Below are positions 1 through 11,937 of a stretch of 64,000 bases of DNA, piece by piece (the first letter of the stretch is position 1; the number at the start of each line of letters is the position of its first letter). Source of the stretch: Thinopyrum elongatum. Its lineage: Eukaryota; Streptophyta; Magnoliopsida; Poales; Poaceae. The stretch lies in NCBI GenBank assembly GCA_011799875.1, contig CM022300.1, positions 111,861,201-111,925,200 on the forward strand, written 5' to 3'. The translations under genes and the position numbers were made by a program. The notes below the pieces were generated by a model that saw nothing but the letters and a program-made list of their open reading frames with translations, was not told the origin of the DNA and did no database searches.

Positions 1-1442
1 TGCGAAGGTTTCCTTCAGGTCGTCAAGGAGCATGAGGTGCTGCTTGGTCTTCACCACGATGTCGTCGACGTAGACGTGGATGTTGCGGCCGAGTTGTGGT
101 AGCAAGCATTTCTGCATGCAGCGCTGGAAGGTGGCGCCGGCATTCTTGAAGCCGAACAGCATGGTGATGTAGCAGTACGCCCCGAAGGGCGTGATGAAGG
201 ACGTCTTCAGGGCGTCGTCCGGGTCCAGCTTGATCTGGTGATAGCCGGAGTAAGCATCCAGGAAGGACAGGAGCTCATAGTCGGCCGTGGAGTCGATCAC
301 TTGATCTATCCACGAGAGGGCAAAAGGATCCTTGGGGCATGCTTTGTTGAGGCTGGTGTAGTCGATACACATGCGCCAAGTATCATTTTTCTTCAGGACA
401 AGGACTGGGTTGGCCAGCCACTTGGGGTGAAACACTTCCATGATGAAGCCGGCTGCGAGTATCCGGGCGACTTCTTCACTGATGGTTCTTCTCTTCTCTT
501 CTGAAAAGCGACGTAGGGGCTGACGGACAGGCTTGATATCCTTGCGGATGTGTAGTTTGTGCTCAGCGTACTTCCTCAGAACACCCGGCATGTCCTTTGG
601 GGACCATGCAAAGATATCCCGATTCTCACGGAGGAAGTCAACGAGTTCGCCTTCCTATTTGCTGCTGAGGCGGGTGCCCACAACAATGTACTTGCTGCAG
701 CTGGGGTCTTCCGGGTTGAGCAGGATCTTCTTGGTATCCTTAGATGGCTGGAACGAGGCCCCACCGGCCGACTCCTTGGCCGGAGCCGGCACGGCCGGCT
801 GCTCACCGGCTAGCGCCACAATCCGGTCGAGCTGACGCCGCTCCTCAGCGATGACCATTGACTCGGCCAACTTGGCGCCGGCTTGGGTGCATTCCAGGGG
901 CTTCTTGTAGTCGCCGACAACGGTGATGAGGCCCTTGGGACCCGGCATCTTCATCTTCAAGTAGGCGTAGTGGGGGACCGCCATGAACTTTGCCAGCGCG
1001 GGCCGGCCTAGCAGCGCGTACTAGGCGTTGGACAAGTCCACCACCTTGAACCAGATAGGCTCATGCCGGAAATGATCGCTCGTGTCGAACAGGACGTCAA
1101 GCCGGATCTGGCCGATCGGAGAGCAGGAGAGACCCGGCACGATGCCGTGGAAGACCATCCAGGATGGCTCCAGCTACCTCGCCTCGATGCCGAGCTTGGT
1201 CATGGTGTCGCGGTAGAGGATGTTGATGCTGCTGTTGCCATCGATGAGGACTCGCGAGAACTTGCATGTGCGCTTCGCACCGACTATGGTGCAGTCGAGG
1301 ACGAGGGCATAGCCACCCGGGTTGGGCATGACGGCCGGGTGGTATTCTCGGGTCCAGCTGACCGGGCACTCTGACCAGTGCATGTACTCAGGCACGGCTG
1401 GGATGATGGTGTTTACTTCCTGTCGGAGTAGGCGCTCGCTAC
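1..1442 (-). pseudogene. pol: gypsy pol: aspartic protease and reverse transcriptase (partial)
   Basis: Read on the minus strand, the block opens with the protease region. The catalytic motif, usually DGGSS or similar, reads DGNSS and is followed by INILYRDTMTKLGI. A conserved linker (GRPALAKFMAVPHYAYLKMK) follows, then the RT fingers and palm, including WRMCIDY, LDAYSGYHQI, TPFGAYCY and the catalytic YVDD near 59-71. The window edge cuts the RT downstream. Three TAG stops lie in the same frame at 1174-1176, 1021-1023 and 655-657, so it cannot make a full polyprotein. The upstream end at 1442 is the CACTA insertion point. Confidence 0.9.
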
Positions 1443-1470
1443 CACTACAAAAAAAAGACACATCCGTGAC
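1443..1470 (+). repeat. CACTA left terminal inverted repeat and TAC duplication
   Basis: Terminal motif CACTA at 1443-1447, then an A-run and GACACATCCGTGAC. The three bases before it (1440-1442) are TAC. It matches the right end with a few substitutions over about 26-28 bases. Confidence 0.9.
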
Positions 1471-1599
1471 ATTTTGGACCGAACGATTTTTTTTTTCTGT
1501 CATGCTTATGACACTTCTATGACGATAATTGTGACAAAACCCGGTATCATCATAGATGTGGTGGGCTCCTACTTCTATGACCAAAAATCATGACAGAAA

Positions 1600-2700
1600 A
1601 TGGGCTTTTCATCCTGGGCGGGCCGGGGACGCACCTGCATGACATTCTTTGGGTCGTCCATGATGGAAAAAATCATGGTAGAAGCGAGGGCGAGGAAAAT
1701 TTCGGGGAGTTCCCGGTTATGGTGGGTGGTCAGGGCCGAGCGATGCACGGAGGATTGCGTGTTTCTCTCATACACGTACGCGCGTGTGTGCGAGGCGTTG
1801 GGCTCTAACTGAACCCGAGCGAGGCGTTCGCTTACTGAACCCGAGCGATTGCACTAGCTACATTACTGAACCCGAGCGATCGACCCCTTGGCTGTTAACT
1901 GAACCCGAGCGATTCCTTCGCTACTGCTGCTAACTGAACCCGAGCGATCGATTGCTGTTGCTGCTGCTGCTTACTGAAGCCAATCGAACCTGCTGCCTCT
2001 TGATGAACAGTGAACATGGGGGTTGGTTGAACGAGTCGAAACGTACGTGGTTGGGGTTGGATGAATAGTTCCTGGTGGGGGTTGGATGAACAGGACCCCG
2101 TGGTAGTAGGCCGTTGCCGCTGGATGAACAGGACCCCGAGAGGAGGCTGCCACAGCCGAGCTGGTTGGGGTGGATGAACAAGACCTCGTGGAGGGCTGGT
2201 TGAATAGTAGCCGGTGGAGGGCTGGATGAATAGTGGCCCATGGATGAACAGTAGCTAGTGGAGGCAGGAGGAAGACACGGTGGATGAACAGTATAGGTGG
2301 AGGCTGAAGGAAGTCGACGGTGGGTGAACAGTAGCCCGTGGATTCCCGTTTTGCGGTACGCCACACCCCTCCCGATGAACAGGACCCCCATTTCGACTGT
2401 AGCGCTCCAACACAAGTCCGTTTCCTTCGTTTTGCGGTATGCCACACCCCTCCCGATGAATAAGATGCCGTTTCGACCGTAGTCGGTCGAACAGAAGGCC
2501 GTTTCCTCTGTACTGCAGTACGCCAGACCCCGTTTCAGCTGTTCTGTCCAAGCCGGTTGGCTCCCGTTGAACAGGACGCATTCCGACCCAGTCTGTTGCG
2601 TCCTGATGAACAGGACGCTGTTTCTCCGTTCTGACCCAGCCGGTTGGCTGCCCGATGAACAGGACGGCGTTGCTGCCGTCCGTTGCCTCTCCATGTACAC
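1600..2700. repeat. Left subterminal repeat array of the CACTA element
   Basis: Two repeat types follow each other. Between about 1808 and 1950 the motif CTGAACCCGAGCGA occurs five times at 25-40 base spacing. Between about 2000 and 2690 a shorter motif, GATGAACAG or GATGAATAG (often followed by GACCCCG), occurs roughly fifteen times. Dense degenerate repeats just inside the ends are the usual binding region for the TnpA-type protein of CACTA elements; that role is inferred here. Open frames across this block are repeat artefacts. Confidence 0.75.
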
Positions 2701-2944
2701 GAGCCCAGGCCGTACTTATGCGTGAGTAGGTGTTCGAGACCCCGCCCGTATGTAGGTATGTGGCCGTATTTTTTGGCATGTGGCTGTACGTACGTGTACA
2801 CGGTTTAGAAGGGACTGCCTGAACTGCTACGTCGAGGGCTCTACTACTACACGTGTCACTGCTTTCTCGACCACGGTTCATCGTTGTAGAGAGACCGATC
2901 GACCAGTATGTACGTACACGTTCACGACCAGAATGACAATGCTA

Positions 2945-5755
2945 CATACGCTTCGACTAGGTGGGTCCCGGCTGTCAGGGACGATAAGGAGGCACTTCCT
3001 TGCGTGCGAAGTTATTGATGGTGGGTCCGAGCTGTCAGGGGGAGGATTCATTTTTTTCGCGCCTAATATGGAGGCACTTCCTTGCATCCGAAGATATAGC
3101 TGGTGGGTCCCAGCTGTCAGGGGGAAACATTTTTTTCGCAAAATACAAAGGCCCTTCCGGTAGGTCCCCGCTGTCAGGTGGAGGAATCATTATTTTGCGC
3201 GTAATAAGGAGGCACTTCCTTGCTGCGGCCGTGGACCCAGCTGTCAGCCTCTCCACGTACGGCCCTCTTCCGATGTAAGTCATTCCTTGACCACGTTGAC
3301 CACGCCGCGGTGAGAGCACCAAGGCGGTGGACGATGGTGAGGCGTAGGAAGGGAATGACCCGGAGCCGGGGAAGACTCAGCAGTTGTTTCCCACGCGGAG
3401 GGGAGTAGAGGGTTTACTGGTTGGCTGCAGTGTGAGGCTGCCGTCGCCGGAGAATAATAGAAGGTCTGGGTGTGTACAGGGATGGCCAGGCCAGTGATGG
3501 GAGTAGGATGGGGCGGTGAGGCCTGCGCGGCAGCAGAGCCGGCCACGGGAGGCAGGAGCAGGCGGCACGACCGGCGCTGGTTTGGGCGGCTGGAGCAAGA
3601 AGACCAGAGGTTGAAGAAGCACTACGGCCATTGGATGGACATCGTACGATCACTGGAGTTAGAATCGTTCATATTGACTAAGTTGACAAAGCCCTCCGTC
3701 CGCGTCAACTTTGTAGGCCCACAAGTCAGCCTCCAACTATGGTGGGTCCCAGCTAACAGGGGGAGTATTCATTTTTTTGTGCGTAATAAGGAGGCACTTC
3801 CTTGCGTGCGAAGATATAGCTGGTGGGTCCGAGCTGTCAGCGGGAGGAACGTTTTTTTCGTGAAATACAAAGGCCCTTCCGGTGGGTCCCCGCTGTTAGG
3901 TGGAGGAATCATTATTTTGCGCGTAATAAGGAGGCACTTCCTTGCGTGCGGCCGTGGACCCAGCTGTCAGCCTCTCCACGTACAATCCTCTTCCGATGGA
4001 TGTCGTTCGTTGACCACGTTGACCACGCCGTGCCGAGAGCACCAGGGCGGTGCACAACGGCGAGGCCTGGGAAGGGAATGACACAGAGCCAGGGAAGACT
4101 CGGCAGTTGTTTCCCACGCGGAGGGGAGTACGATGGTTTACTGGTTCGGCCACCATCGCTAGAGAATAACAGCAGGTGTGGGTGAGTAGAGGGATGGCCA
4201 GCCAAGCGATGGGAGTAGGGTGGGGTGGTGAGGCCTGCGCGGCAGCACAGCTGGCCACAGGAGGAGGGAGCAAGCAGTCCCGCCGGCGCTGGTTTGAGCG
4301 GCTGGAGCAGGAAGAGCAGAGATTGAAGAGGCATGATGGCTGTTGGATGGACATCCAACAGTAACTGCTCTCATGTGTTGACTAAGTTGACAAGGCCTTG
4401 CCTGCGCGTCAACCTTTTTTTTAGGAAAGCGTACGCGTCAACCTAGTAGGCCCACAAGTCAGCCTCAAATATGTGGAAAACAGCATAAAACCCATCTGCC
4501 ATTATTGCTAATAATTGTACACCCCATTGGCTAATTCTTAAGGACTTTTTTAAGCCCATATTCTTTTTGTTACCATTACAACCCATATTCTGGCCACAGT
4601 TAAAAATTCAACCAAATTTTCATATTTCGGTGCGGTCCGAACTGTTTTTAATCCCAAAATTTTGAATCACGTTCAAACTAATTTTAAAATAATAAATTTA
4701 TATCAATTTAAAATCCAACATAATTTTCCCTGCAAAAAAACAATTAAATTTGAAATATCGAAATCCTAAAAAAAAGATATTTTAAAATAATTGCCGGTTT
4801 GCTACGTTTTTAAAATTTACATCCCATTTCTTACTACTTCATTTTCTGGGTAAGCGAATACATCGCTCTCGCCTTGAAAGATTTGCAGCCCAGCAGGGCT
4901 GAGAAAGCAAGTAGGCCTCCATTGCGAATTTCTTTAAAAAAGGTAGAACTAGGCTAGACATTTTCAGAAAGAAAAATAACACAACTGGGCTCATGATGTG
5001 GTAAACATAAAATAAAACCCTAGCTAGACGAGCCATAGCCCCGCATAGCCCCGTTGTTACCCTGATCCGTCTCTAAAACTAGTAAATAACAATAGCTTGT
5101 TCCTAAAAAAAAGTAAATAACAACTGCGCGACCTGCTGGGTCCCTGGTGTCAGCCGCTCATTGTGTAATTCTCTTGTTTATTGACTACGTGGCAATGGTG
5201 TGGGCCCCAGATGTCCAACCATTAGGAGGAACCATTTTTTTGGGCTTGTAATAATGAGGCACTTGCTTGCATACTGCCATGACCCTGGTGGGTCCCTAGT
5301 GTCATCCTCTCCATGTACAGCCATCTCCTTATTCCTCTCGGTTGTTGACCACGTTGACAACACCAGACGACGAGCACTGCGCACGGCGAGCGAACCAAGG
5401 CGGAGGACAATGGCGAGGTCTCGGACGGAACGAACAGGAGCCGTGGAAGATGCACCAGTCTTGTCGCAGGTGGAGGGGAGTACAAGGGTTGACTGGTTCG
5501 GGTGCGGGTGCGTGTTGGGGCTGACATCGCCGGAGAATAACAGGACGTGTGGGGGAATAGAGGGAGGGACTGGCCAACGTTTGAGGGTACAGTAGGGCGG
5601 CGGAGGCGCAGCCAGCCGTGGGAGGCGGGAGCAGGTGGAACCGACGGGGTGGTTTGGTTTGAGCGGCTGGAGGAAGAAGACAAGAGATAGAAGATACACG
5701 ACAGATGTTGGATGTCAATCCAATGGCTAGTAGGCAGAATCATTTGTTGACTAGT
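2945..5755. repeat. Triplicated GC-rich module with GTGGGTCC-GCTGTCAG repeats
   Basis: A gene-like module is present three times, at about 2950-3660, 3735-4370 and 5190-5750. Anchors are CCACGTTGACCACGCC (3295, 4015) with a diverged form at 5348, the segment around CGCGGCAGCAGAGCC (3527) versus CGCGGCAGCACAGCT (4238), and GGCTGGAGCAAGAAGACC and its relatives. Within the modules a shorter 60-75 bp unit (GGTGGGTCC, GCTGTCAG, GGAGGCACTTCCTTGC) recurs about eight times. Several long frames run through, none with a recognisable domain. These are most likely an amplified promoter or first-exon fragment. Confidence 0.6.
4390..5185. other. AT-rich spacer between module copies 2 and 3
   Basis: Low-GC sequence with A/T homopolymer runs. 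No credible coding frame, MITE end or RNA gene seen. Confidence 0.5.
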
Positions 5756-6252
5756 AATTAATTCGACACCACCTTGGATAGGCTTTTTCCTCGTGGGTCC
5801 CAAATGTCAGAATCCAAATCTGTCACGGTCATGCAGCCTTTCTTATGAAAATTTACAGCCCATTTGGTGTGCTAGTTCCAAATAAGTTTGTGGGTGCTGG
5901 TGGGGGCTAATCACTTGGGTTCTGTAATGCACAGTGAGCTCAAGCAGCCGACAAGAGTGATGTTATTTCCCTTGGTTGGGATTTGTTACAATATTTCTCT
6001 CTTAATTAAAAAAGTGGCAAGCCATTTGCCTTGTTTCAAAGAAAATATGACAGTGATAGCCGAGTTGAAAAGGGTAACAACATCTAACTCCATCTTACAA
6101 ACTGTACAGAAGCACGAGGGTTAATTGTTCATCAGGTTTAGACAAAACCCAGATTGAAAAGGGCAATAGCATCTAACTCCAGCACAGTTTTCGGCAGTCA
6201 CAGTCAAATGGATCGGTCAGGTCCATAGAATGAACATCCTGGGTCGTAAAAT
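5756..6252. other. Unassigned spacer before the F-box pseudogene
   Basis: No gene recognised. A short repeated word (GAAAAGGG...CATCTAACTCCA, about 6066 and 6156) is present. It may include 3' flanking sequence of the F-box pseudogene. Confidence 0.4.
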
Positions 6253-7896
6253 TTACTGGATTATGACCACAAAATGTTGTAAATAGAAGCCTGGCACATT
6301 TAGAAGCCCTTTTGTCCACCTGAAACTCCTTTTTTGCTCTTCGACATACCCATCCGTCAAAACCATGATGTTGATAAACTTAAGCCTGATGGATAATAGT
6401 AACCTCGCATTCAGCAAGAAGAATGTGACAAATCTAGTGTTTGCATGGTTGGCTACATATCGTTCCAGCGTTATTGTCTTCAATCGAATGTCATGAGAAG
6501 TGAGAAAATCCCGGTTCTTATGAATCCACCGATTGGTTATAACTTTCTTACCCGTCCTGTTGCCTAAATAGACATGAAGATTGAAAACAGTTAAGGTCTA
6601 AAAAAAGAGTGTCTAAAGAGCAACAGCTTAACGGTTAATTCTAGTACACTATATGCGGGCTTCCAATGTGCGTGAAATTATCACCTTTATATACAACTTC
6701 TCCAGACATGGAAAGCATTGCAGCAAGCCAATAATCTTGTTCAGATCAAAACTATTCATTTGGATATATAAGATCTTGACAGAATCCAGCACCATTGATA
6801 GGCTATCCATGGACAAACTCTTCATTGAGCATAGAACATAATATTAGTACAAAATGTGTACTCCAAGATGATATAGAACTTATACGCAGAAATTTAAAAT
6901 GCAGCATATGATTACAAGTGTAGATGATAATATACAGTACCTGAAGAACTGTGGAGCCAAACACCATCTTGAAATGAGCACAGAGATCATGTATTACACC
7001 CAAGGTCTCCAGTTTAGGCGCAGAGATGACAGTTATTTGCGACGGTGAATAACTAGAATCAAGGATCAACCTTTGAAGTGAAGGGGCATCTTCCATGATG
7101 AGCTGCCTTCCGTCAAAAGAAATTCCAATTCTTACAAGGTTAGGCGACTTTATTTGGAGACAACCGATTCTAACTGTGAAAACAAGCACCAAGCACTCTA
7201 GGGCAGGGCAACTGGAGTGGATGATGTTGTGCAATGAGGTCTCCGATATACGAACCCGCACAAGTGAAAGTTTTTTGAGAAATGGGAGTCGAAGGTTTAG
7301 TACCAGATTGTCTGCGGTAGGTAGCACAGCGCAAAGGTGGCGGTGTGGAGAGAGGAGGAAAACCGCGAGATGGACATCGGTCCCGAGGGCACAAGTACAT
7401 GGCGTTCGGTATCTGGTAGGTGATTTCCTGGGGAATAGTAAAACTCAAGCAGCTATAGGTATGTGAATTCAAGGGATTTCAACCAGGCGTCCACTGTGCA
7501 GGGCATGCTATGCGTTCTCAGGTAGCATGACGGGATGCAGAGGCTTTGAACAGAGCCCTAGTGGGAGGAGATGATGGCTCTGGGGAGTTCAAAATCAGTA
7601 AAGAGAGATAGCCGATGACAGTCGACATTAAGGGGCGCGGCGCGCCATAGAGGGCGCCACCGAGTTGAGAGGACTTGGGTGCGGTAGCAATCCTTGGTGG
7701 GGAGAAGTGAGATGATCTCCCCAAGGATGGCGTCTGGGAGATCGCTAATGCGGTCCACCCAAGATTCAACGGGTTCCTGGAATCCGGTGGGGGTGGGCTT
7801 GCCGCTTCTCCCCGCGTTGCCGGGTGCGGGATCTACAATAGGTGTCGCTGCTGGCGGGAGCCTCATCTTCTTGGCGCTGGGGTCAGCCGACTCCAT
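6253..7896 (-). pseudogene. F-box/LRR/FBD protein pseudogene
   Basis: Minus-strand, three-exon structure. Exon 1 (7896 to 6941) starts at ATG 7896 and encodes an F-box ([19 protein letters not shown]...[12 protein letters not shown], about residues 48-85) and then leucine-rich segments (LPFLKKLSLVRVRISE, PALECLVL, APSLQRLILD, APKLETLGV). Exon 2 is about 6819-6685 (VKILYIQMNSFDLNKIIGLL). Exon 3 is about 6563-6253 and encodes an FBD-like end (LKTITLERYVANHANTRFVTFFLLNAR). F-box proteins of this type are substrate adaptors of SCF ubiquitin ligases; the FBD class is very large in grasses. The copy is dead: in-frame TAG at 7558-7560 and 7453-7455 and a frameshift around 7300-7330. It lies inside the CACTA element, so it is either a captured host gene or older DNA carried along. 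Confidence 0.85.
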
Positions 7897-8520
7897 TTTC
7901 CTCGAGGGTGTCGTGTCGAGCTCACGGATTTGAGCAGAGTAACGAATGACGAGCCTAGTTGTAGTGCAAGTGAAGAAGAAGGGGAGCTGGGATTTTCTAT
8001 AGTAGTGAGGAAGAAGGGGAGCCTGGGTTTTCTGTAGGAGTGAGGTGAGGAATTTGGGGGTACGAGTGGAGCGAGCTGACGTGAGGTGGGTGGGAGTGAG
8101 GAGGAAGAAGAGCACCCAGGTTTTTTTGGGGGGCGGTGTGCTGGGTAGCGCCTCTCATTAAGTAAATATATGGGCTTTTGAATTGATTTTATTATTTACT
8201 AGGGTGGATGGGCTGTTTTGTCTTGGGCCCAGGGAAACAATTACTACTAGTACAGTGGAGACACTCTACATCTATCCAGAAAAACAATTACTACTAGTAC
8301 AGTGGATACACTACCGCTTCTGGCTCCTCCGAGGTCATCGAAACGTCTCCCTCTACTGAATGTCGTTTTACTTTGGTTCACCGACATGCGGGCCATGCAG
8401 CGCGCGGGCCGAAATGCCATCCACCAAATTAGAAGGCGGTATGCAGGCGGAGAGTCACCTCGGTCATAGCACGGTAGTAACGAGCCGTCATATCACAAAA
8501 CCCCACCTCCCCGCAGTCTA
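7897..8520. other. Upstream region of the F-box pseudogene and divergent spacer
   Basis: Contains the presumed 5' leader of the minus-strand F-box pseudogene and, at 8237-8306, a 46-bp direct duplication carrying AACAATTACTACTAGTACAG. The stretch at 8460-8520 may be promoter for the plus-strand gene that follows. No certain TATA box identified. Confidence 0.35.
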
Positions 8521-8640
8521 AGTTTGACGGACGAAGCAACCATCATTTCACTCTTCGCAGAATCCCCTTCTCCCTCACTGTCTTCAAGAAAGCCAACACT
8601 CACATCTGCCATTGTTCTTCTCTCCCAACGAAGGGAAAGT
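8500..8640 (+). repeat. Leader segment shared with inverted copies near 14300 and 15120
   Basis: The stretch with GACGAAGCAACCATCATTTC, GAATCCCCTTCTCCCTC and CTTCAAGAAAGCC recurs in reverse complement at about 15100-15185 and, more diverged, at 14300-14440. The three copies probably derive from one leader or first exon amplified within this element family. Confidence 0.5.
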
Positions 8641-8780
8641 AAGCGGATCCGTGATGTTGGTATATTTTCTTTTAGAAAAAAAGAACTTTTGCAAAGCAGT
8701 AACTGATCCTCACTCTCTTTTTTGTTTCATTGTCATTGCGATTGTGTTTTCCTTTCAGTTGTCTCCTATTCGTCAGTTTC

Positions 8781-9616
8781 ATGATGGACCAAGGAGAACC
8801 AGGCAAAGATCTGCCGATGTTGGAGCAGACGCGGGAGGCTGATCCCCACGAGACAAAGAGCTCCAAGAAGATGGAGGCCGCCACCAAGCCGACCCCAGAT
8901 ACGCTTACGGCCACTACTGAGATGGTCAACGCCCTGTTTGAGGTTACAGCCCCCGTGGCCCCTGTCCGAAGCAGTTTTTCCCCTTCAAGGATGTGCCCCC
9001 CCCCCCCCGCTGAGCTGCCCAAGGTGATTTTCTTCTTTGCCGATCTTGATTGTGGTTTTTCATCTAAGTATGTGGTGATAAATAATGCAAAATTTTATTA
9101 GCTTCGATGCCATGCTACCTTCCCTGTCATGCATACTTTTGACTCTACATAGTGGTTTAAATAACTTGTGTTTTTTATATTAGCAAGTAATTCAGAATTC
9201 GTTTCTGTTTCAGTTAGAGCCCTGATGCAGACAAGGATTGTGTGGTTGTACATGTCACTCGCTATGAGGCGGATGACCTGAATATACGCACTAGGAAAAC
9301 AAAGTTCTTAGGCTGTTGGATCTTGGAAGCCATTTGCACTTATACCAAAGTCGAGATGTATTCCAGCCTCACTGTTATCAGGCGTATTGTCCAGGGTGTA
9401 CTGAAGCACAAGAAGTTCAAAGCTACTCCTTCGTTTGTGAGGCATACTGTTCTTGTCAAGCTTACGGAGGAAGATGACGTGGCATGCCTCCACAAACAAG
9501 TTTATGAGTGGCAAGGCCACAAGGTTATCTTCAGGAAGGTTCACAGGATTGAGCTGCTGTCGGACGTCCTCGATGATGTTCATGGCAAGGTCCGTCTTGT
9601 GTCCATCCCAAATTAG
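8781..9616 (+). CDS. Two-exon gene of unknown function, apparently intact
   Basis: Exon 1 starts at ATG 8781 (a second ATG is at 8784) and ends ...AELPK at 9023, followed by GTGATT. Exon 2 is taken as 9218-9616 after a pyrimidine-rich stretch ending CAGTTAG, beginning SPDADKD and ending at TAG 9614-9616. The join is in phase and gives about 213 residues. The first half is acidic, Lys/Thr-rich and low in complexity. The second half looks like a folded alpha/beta domain (YEADDLNIRTRKTKFLGCW, RRIVQGVLKHKKF, HKVIFRKVHRIELL). I do not recognise the family. A run of ten C at about 8998-9008 makes the exon 1 frame error-prone. The preceding intron ends TTTCCTTTCAG at 8758, suggesting a non-coding leader exon near 8520-8650. 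Confidence 0.5.
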
Positions 9617-11250
9617 ATCGAGGCATGAAATAGTTGCCCCAGCTAGTGTTTAAAAGTAGTTTGGATTGTGTCAAATTATCCGAACCTTGCCTATTATCGA
9701 TCCCTCTGGGGCTAGTACTCTGTTTGAATCCGTCTATGGGAACTACTGCTACTTTTGTGTGCCCGTGAATCATGTGAGAACCATCCTAATTGTTGCCGAA
9801 ACAGATGCGTCCTCACTAGTTTTTTCATATAATATGGCATGGTAAGACATAAGTTGTCACGGTTTATCATACGAGCAGTGTGTGTTTGATGAAATAGAGT
9901 ACTTGTTCGAGAATTATGCGTCGACGTATACATAGGGTACGTAAGGTTGGTTAAGTACTTATAAACACTGTTGGTGCTACCCCACTTGTAAGTAGTTGTG
10001 CAAAATATGGCACATTGGCTCAGCTTGCTTCAACACTAGAAAAGTCGGCTATCGACTAGCAAACAATCAATAATCTGCTGTTTGACATATAAGCAACTAC
10101 GTATCTTGTTACAGTGGTTCATGCAGTTAACTGATGCCACAATGTAAATTCCAAACGTTCACACGCTAGTCCAGCGTTCATGTGGAACATTCACATTAAA
10201 CTCGGCTTTATAAAATACTTGAAAAGCATAAGTTAAGCAATTTTATACATTTCCATGATTCATAGAACATAACAAACATTTACTAGTTCACAGCAAAAGA
10301 CAAAGTTGTGAGAAGGTTTACAAATCAGGAAAAATCAAGCAAGACTTCTCTGAGCAAAGGGCCTCCCTAGGCAGGCTTTAATTTCCTGGAGTTCACTCTG
10401 GTTTTTCTTGTTGCCACCATCCAGGGTTAGGTTCTCTCATTCTAGAATAACCAATTATAATTGTGTTCTCAGTTGGAATGCTGAACTGAACCATGTAGTG
10501 TATTGACCATCTGAACTTCTTGTGCAGTTCCACTAAATTTAAGCACCGCTATTTGCAGAAATGAGCAGACCACAATGCCTCTTCTCCGCGCACCTGTCCC
10601 AAAAACCTCTATGCAACCGTGCCAGCTAGTCCTCTGTCCATCCGTGAATTGGGAGAAAGTGCATTCCCGACTAGGATGCAGTTGTTTTCGCTCATCCCTG
10701 CACTGCAATTAGGAAGTAAAACGTATGAATCAGCTTCTTTTAGATTGCGTTGGTCATTCTACCTAGTTAATACTACCAATGTAGGAATACCTGGAATACG
10801 GGAGGTTAGACGACGGCATCTAGGAATAGCCATCTCATTTTGTGCAGTTCTACTAAAACTAAGGTGTGTACTTTTGATTGCACAGATAGAAACGATATGA
10901 CAGACATCCCTGTTTGCGCAAATATGAAATACGGTTATTTAAACAGTGACAGTTATTTGTAGTGGCATATGATTAATAGCAGTATCTATTGTGTTATAAT
11001 TGGCACTACATTGACAGTATGAAAGTGCCATTAAGTAAGAAGTAGCATCACATCACATCAACACTGCCACTAGATTAACATGCAGAACAATAGCATTAGT
11101 ATTGCTGTCATGAGAGTAGCACATGGTCAGTAAATGTGCAATCAAATTTGTGCAGTTCCACTGGGATGAAGCAATGTTAGCGGTGTGAGATTTAAGTGTA
11201 ACTGCAAAAACACAATTCATGGGAAATAAAGCAAGACGGAAGCACTTCAT
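9617..11250. other. AT-rich stretch without a recognised gene
   Basis: No conserved frame, MITE end or RNA gene seen. The word TGTGCAGTTCCACTAAA and variants recurs at about 10520, 10840 and 11150, suggesting a diverged duplication. Confidence 0.4.
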
Positions 11251-11256
11251 AAAATG

Positions 11257-11385
11257 GTGGTGTCATTGCTTCAATTTATCGACGGCACTAGACCATTACT
11301 TAATAGTGACATTAGGTGGCATTGCTTCAATTTATCGATGGCTCTAGACCATTACTTAATAGTGACATTAGGTGGCATTGCTTAA
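11257..11385. repeat. 56-bp tandem repeat
   Basis: Two full copies and the start of a third of a 56-bp unit containing CATTGCTTCAATTTATCGA and ACCATTACTTAATAGTGACA. Copies start at about 11261, 11317 and 11373 and are nearly identical, so the duplication is recent. Confidence 0.8.
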
Positions 11386-11389
11386 TGCT

Positions 11390-11828
11390 TCATGTGATTT
11401 TACATTAATGGTAATGATATGGGCATAGGGACAGCAGGGGCATAAAGTGGTTGCCGAGAGAGGCAAACATTCAGGCAACATGTCTGCATTTGTCCCATTT
11501 TTTATCTCCTCGGTGACATTTTCCTATGTGAGCACAGGAAATCTAGACCTACTCGTTCTCATTTGCGTTGTCCCCCAACACCCATCACTTTCTTTCCTTT
11601 TTCGACCAAGAGACATGTCCACTTCCCCCACCCTTCGCCATCCACCCCGCTTTCTTCGCCTTTTCAATCAAGAGACCAGTTGGGTAACTAGTATCTACTA
11701 CTTTCCCCCGTTTCCTCTTAGAACCAAGTCCTAGATTCATGCTACAGCTTTCCCACTTTCTTCCCTGTTTGAACCAACTCTTAGATTCGACTGTATGAAC
11801 TAGCTTTACCTCTAATAATAGTAAAAGT
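11390..11828. other. Spacer without a recognised gene
   Basis: Contains several CTAG-rich, pyrimidine-rich stretches (TTTCCCCC, CTTTCTTCCC) and short repeats of GAACCAAGTCCTAGATTC (about 11721 and 11771). Nothing coding is supported. Confidence 0.35.
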
Positions 11829-11937
11829 CTAGGTGGCTTTGAAACAGCCGACGGAAGTAGAAAAAGATCCACACGCAGTCACGTGGGGAGCTGGGGCAGT
11901 AGAGCAAGGTAGGTTTCGAAGGAATATATACCTGAGG

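Noticed and set aside
1808..2700. CRISPR-like array
   Set aside because: Repeats are short, irregularly spaced and degenerate, in a plant CACTA subterminal region.
1930..2881. Long minus-strand ORFs (up to 256 codons)
   Set aside because: They run through the GATGAACAG subterminal repeats and encode only repeat-derived peptides (CSSTG, VLFI).
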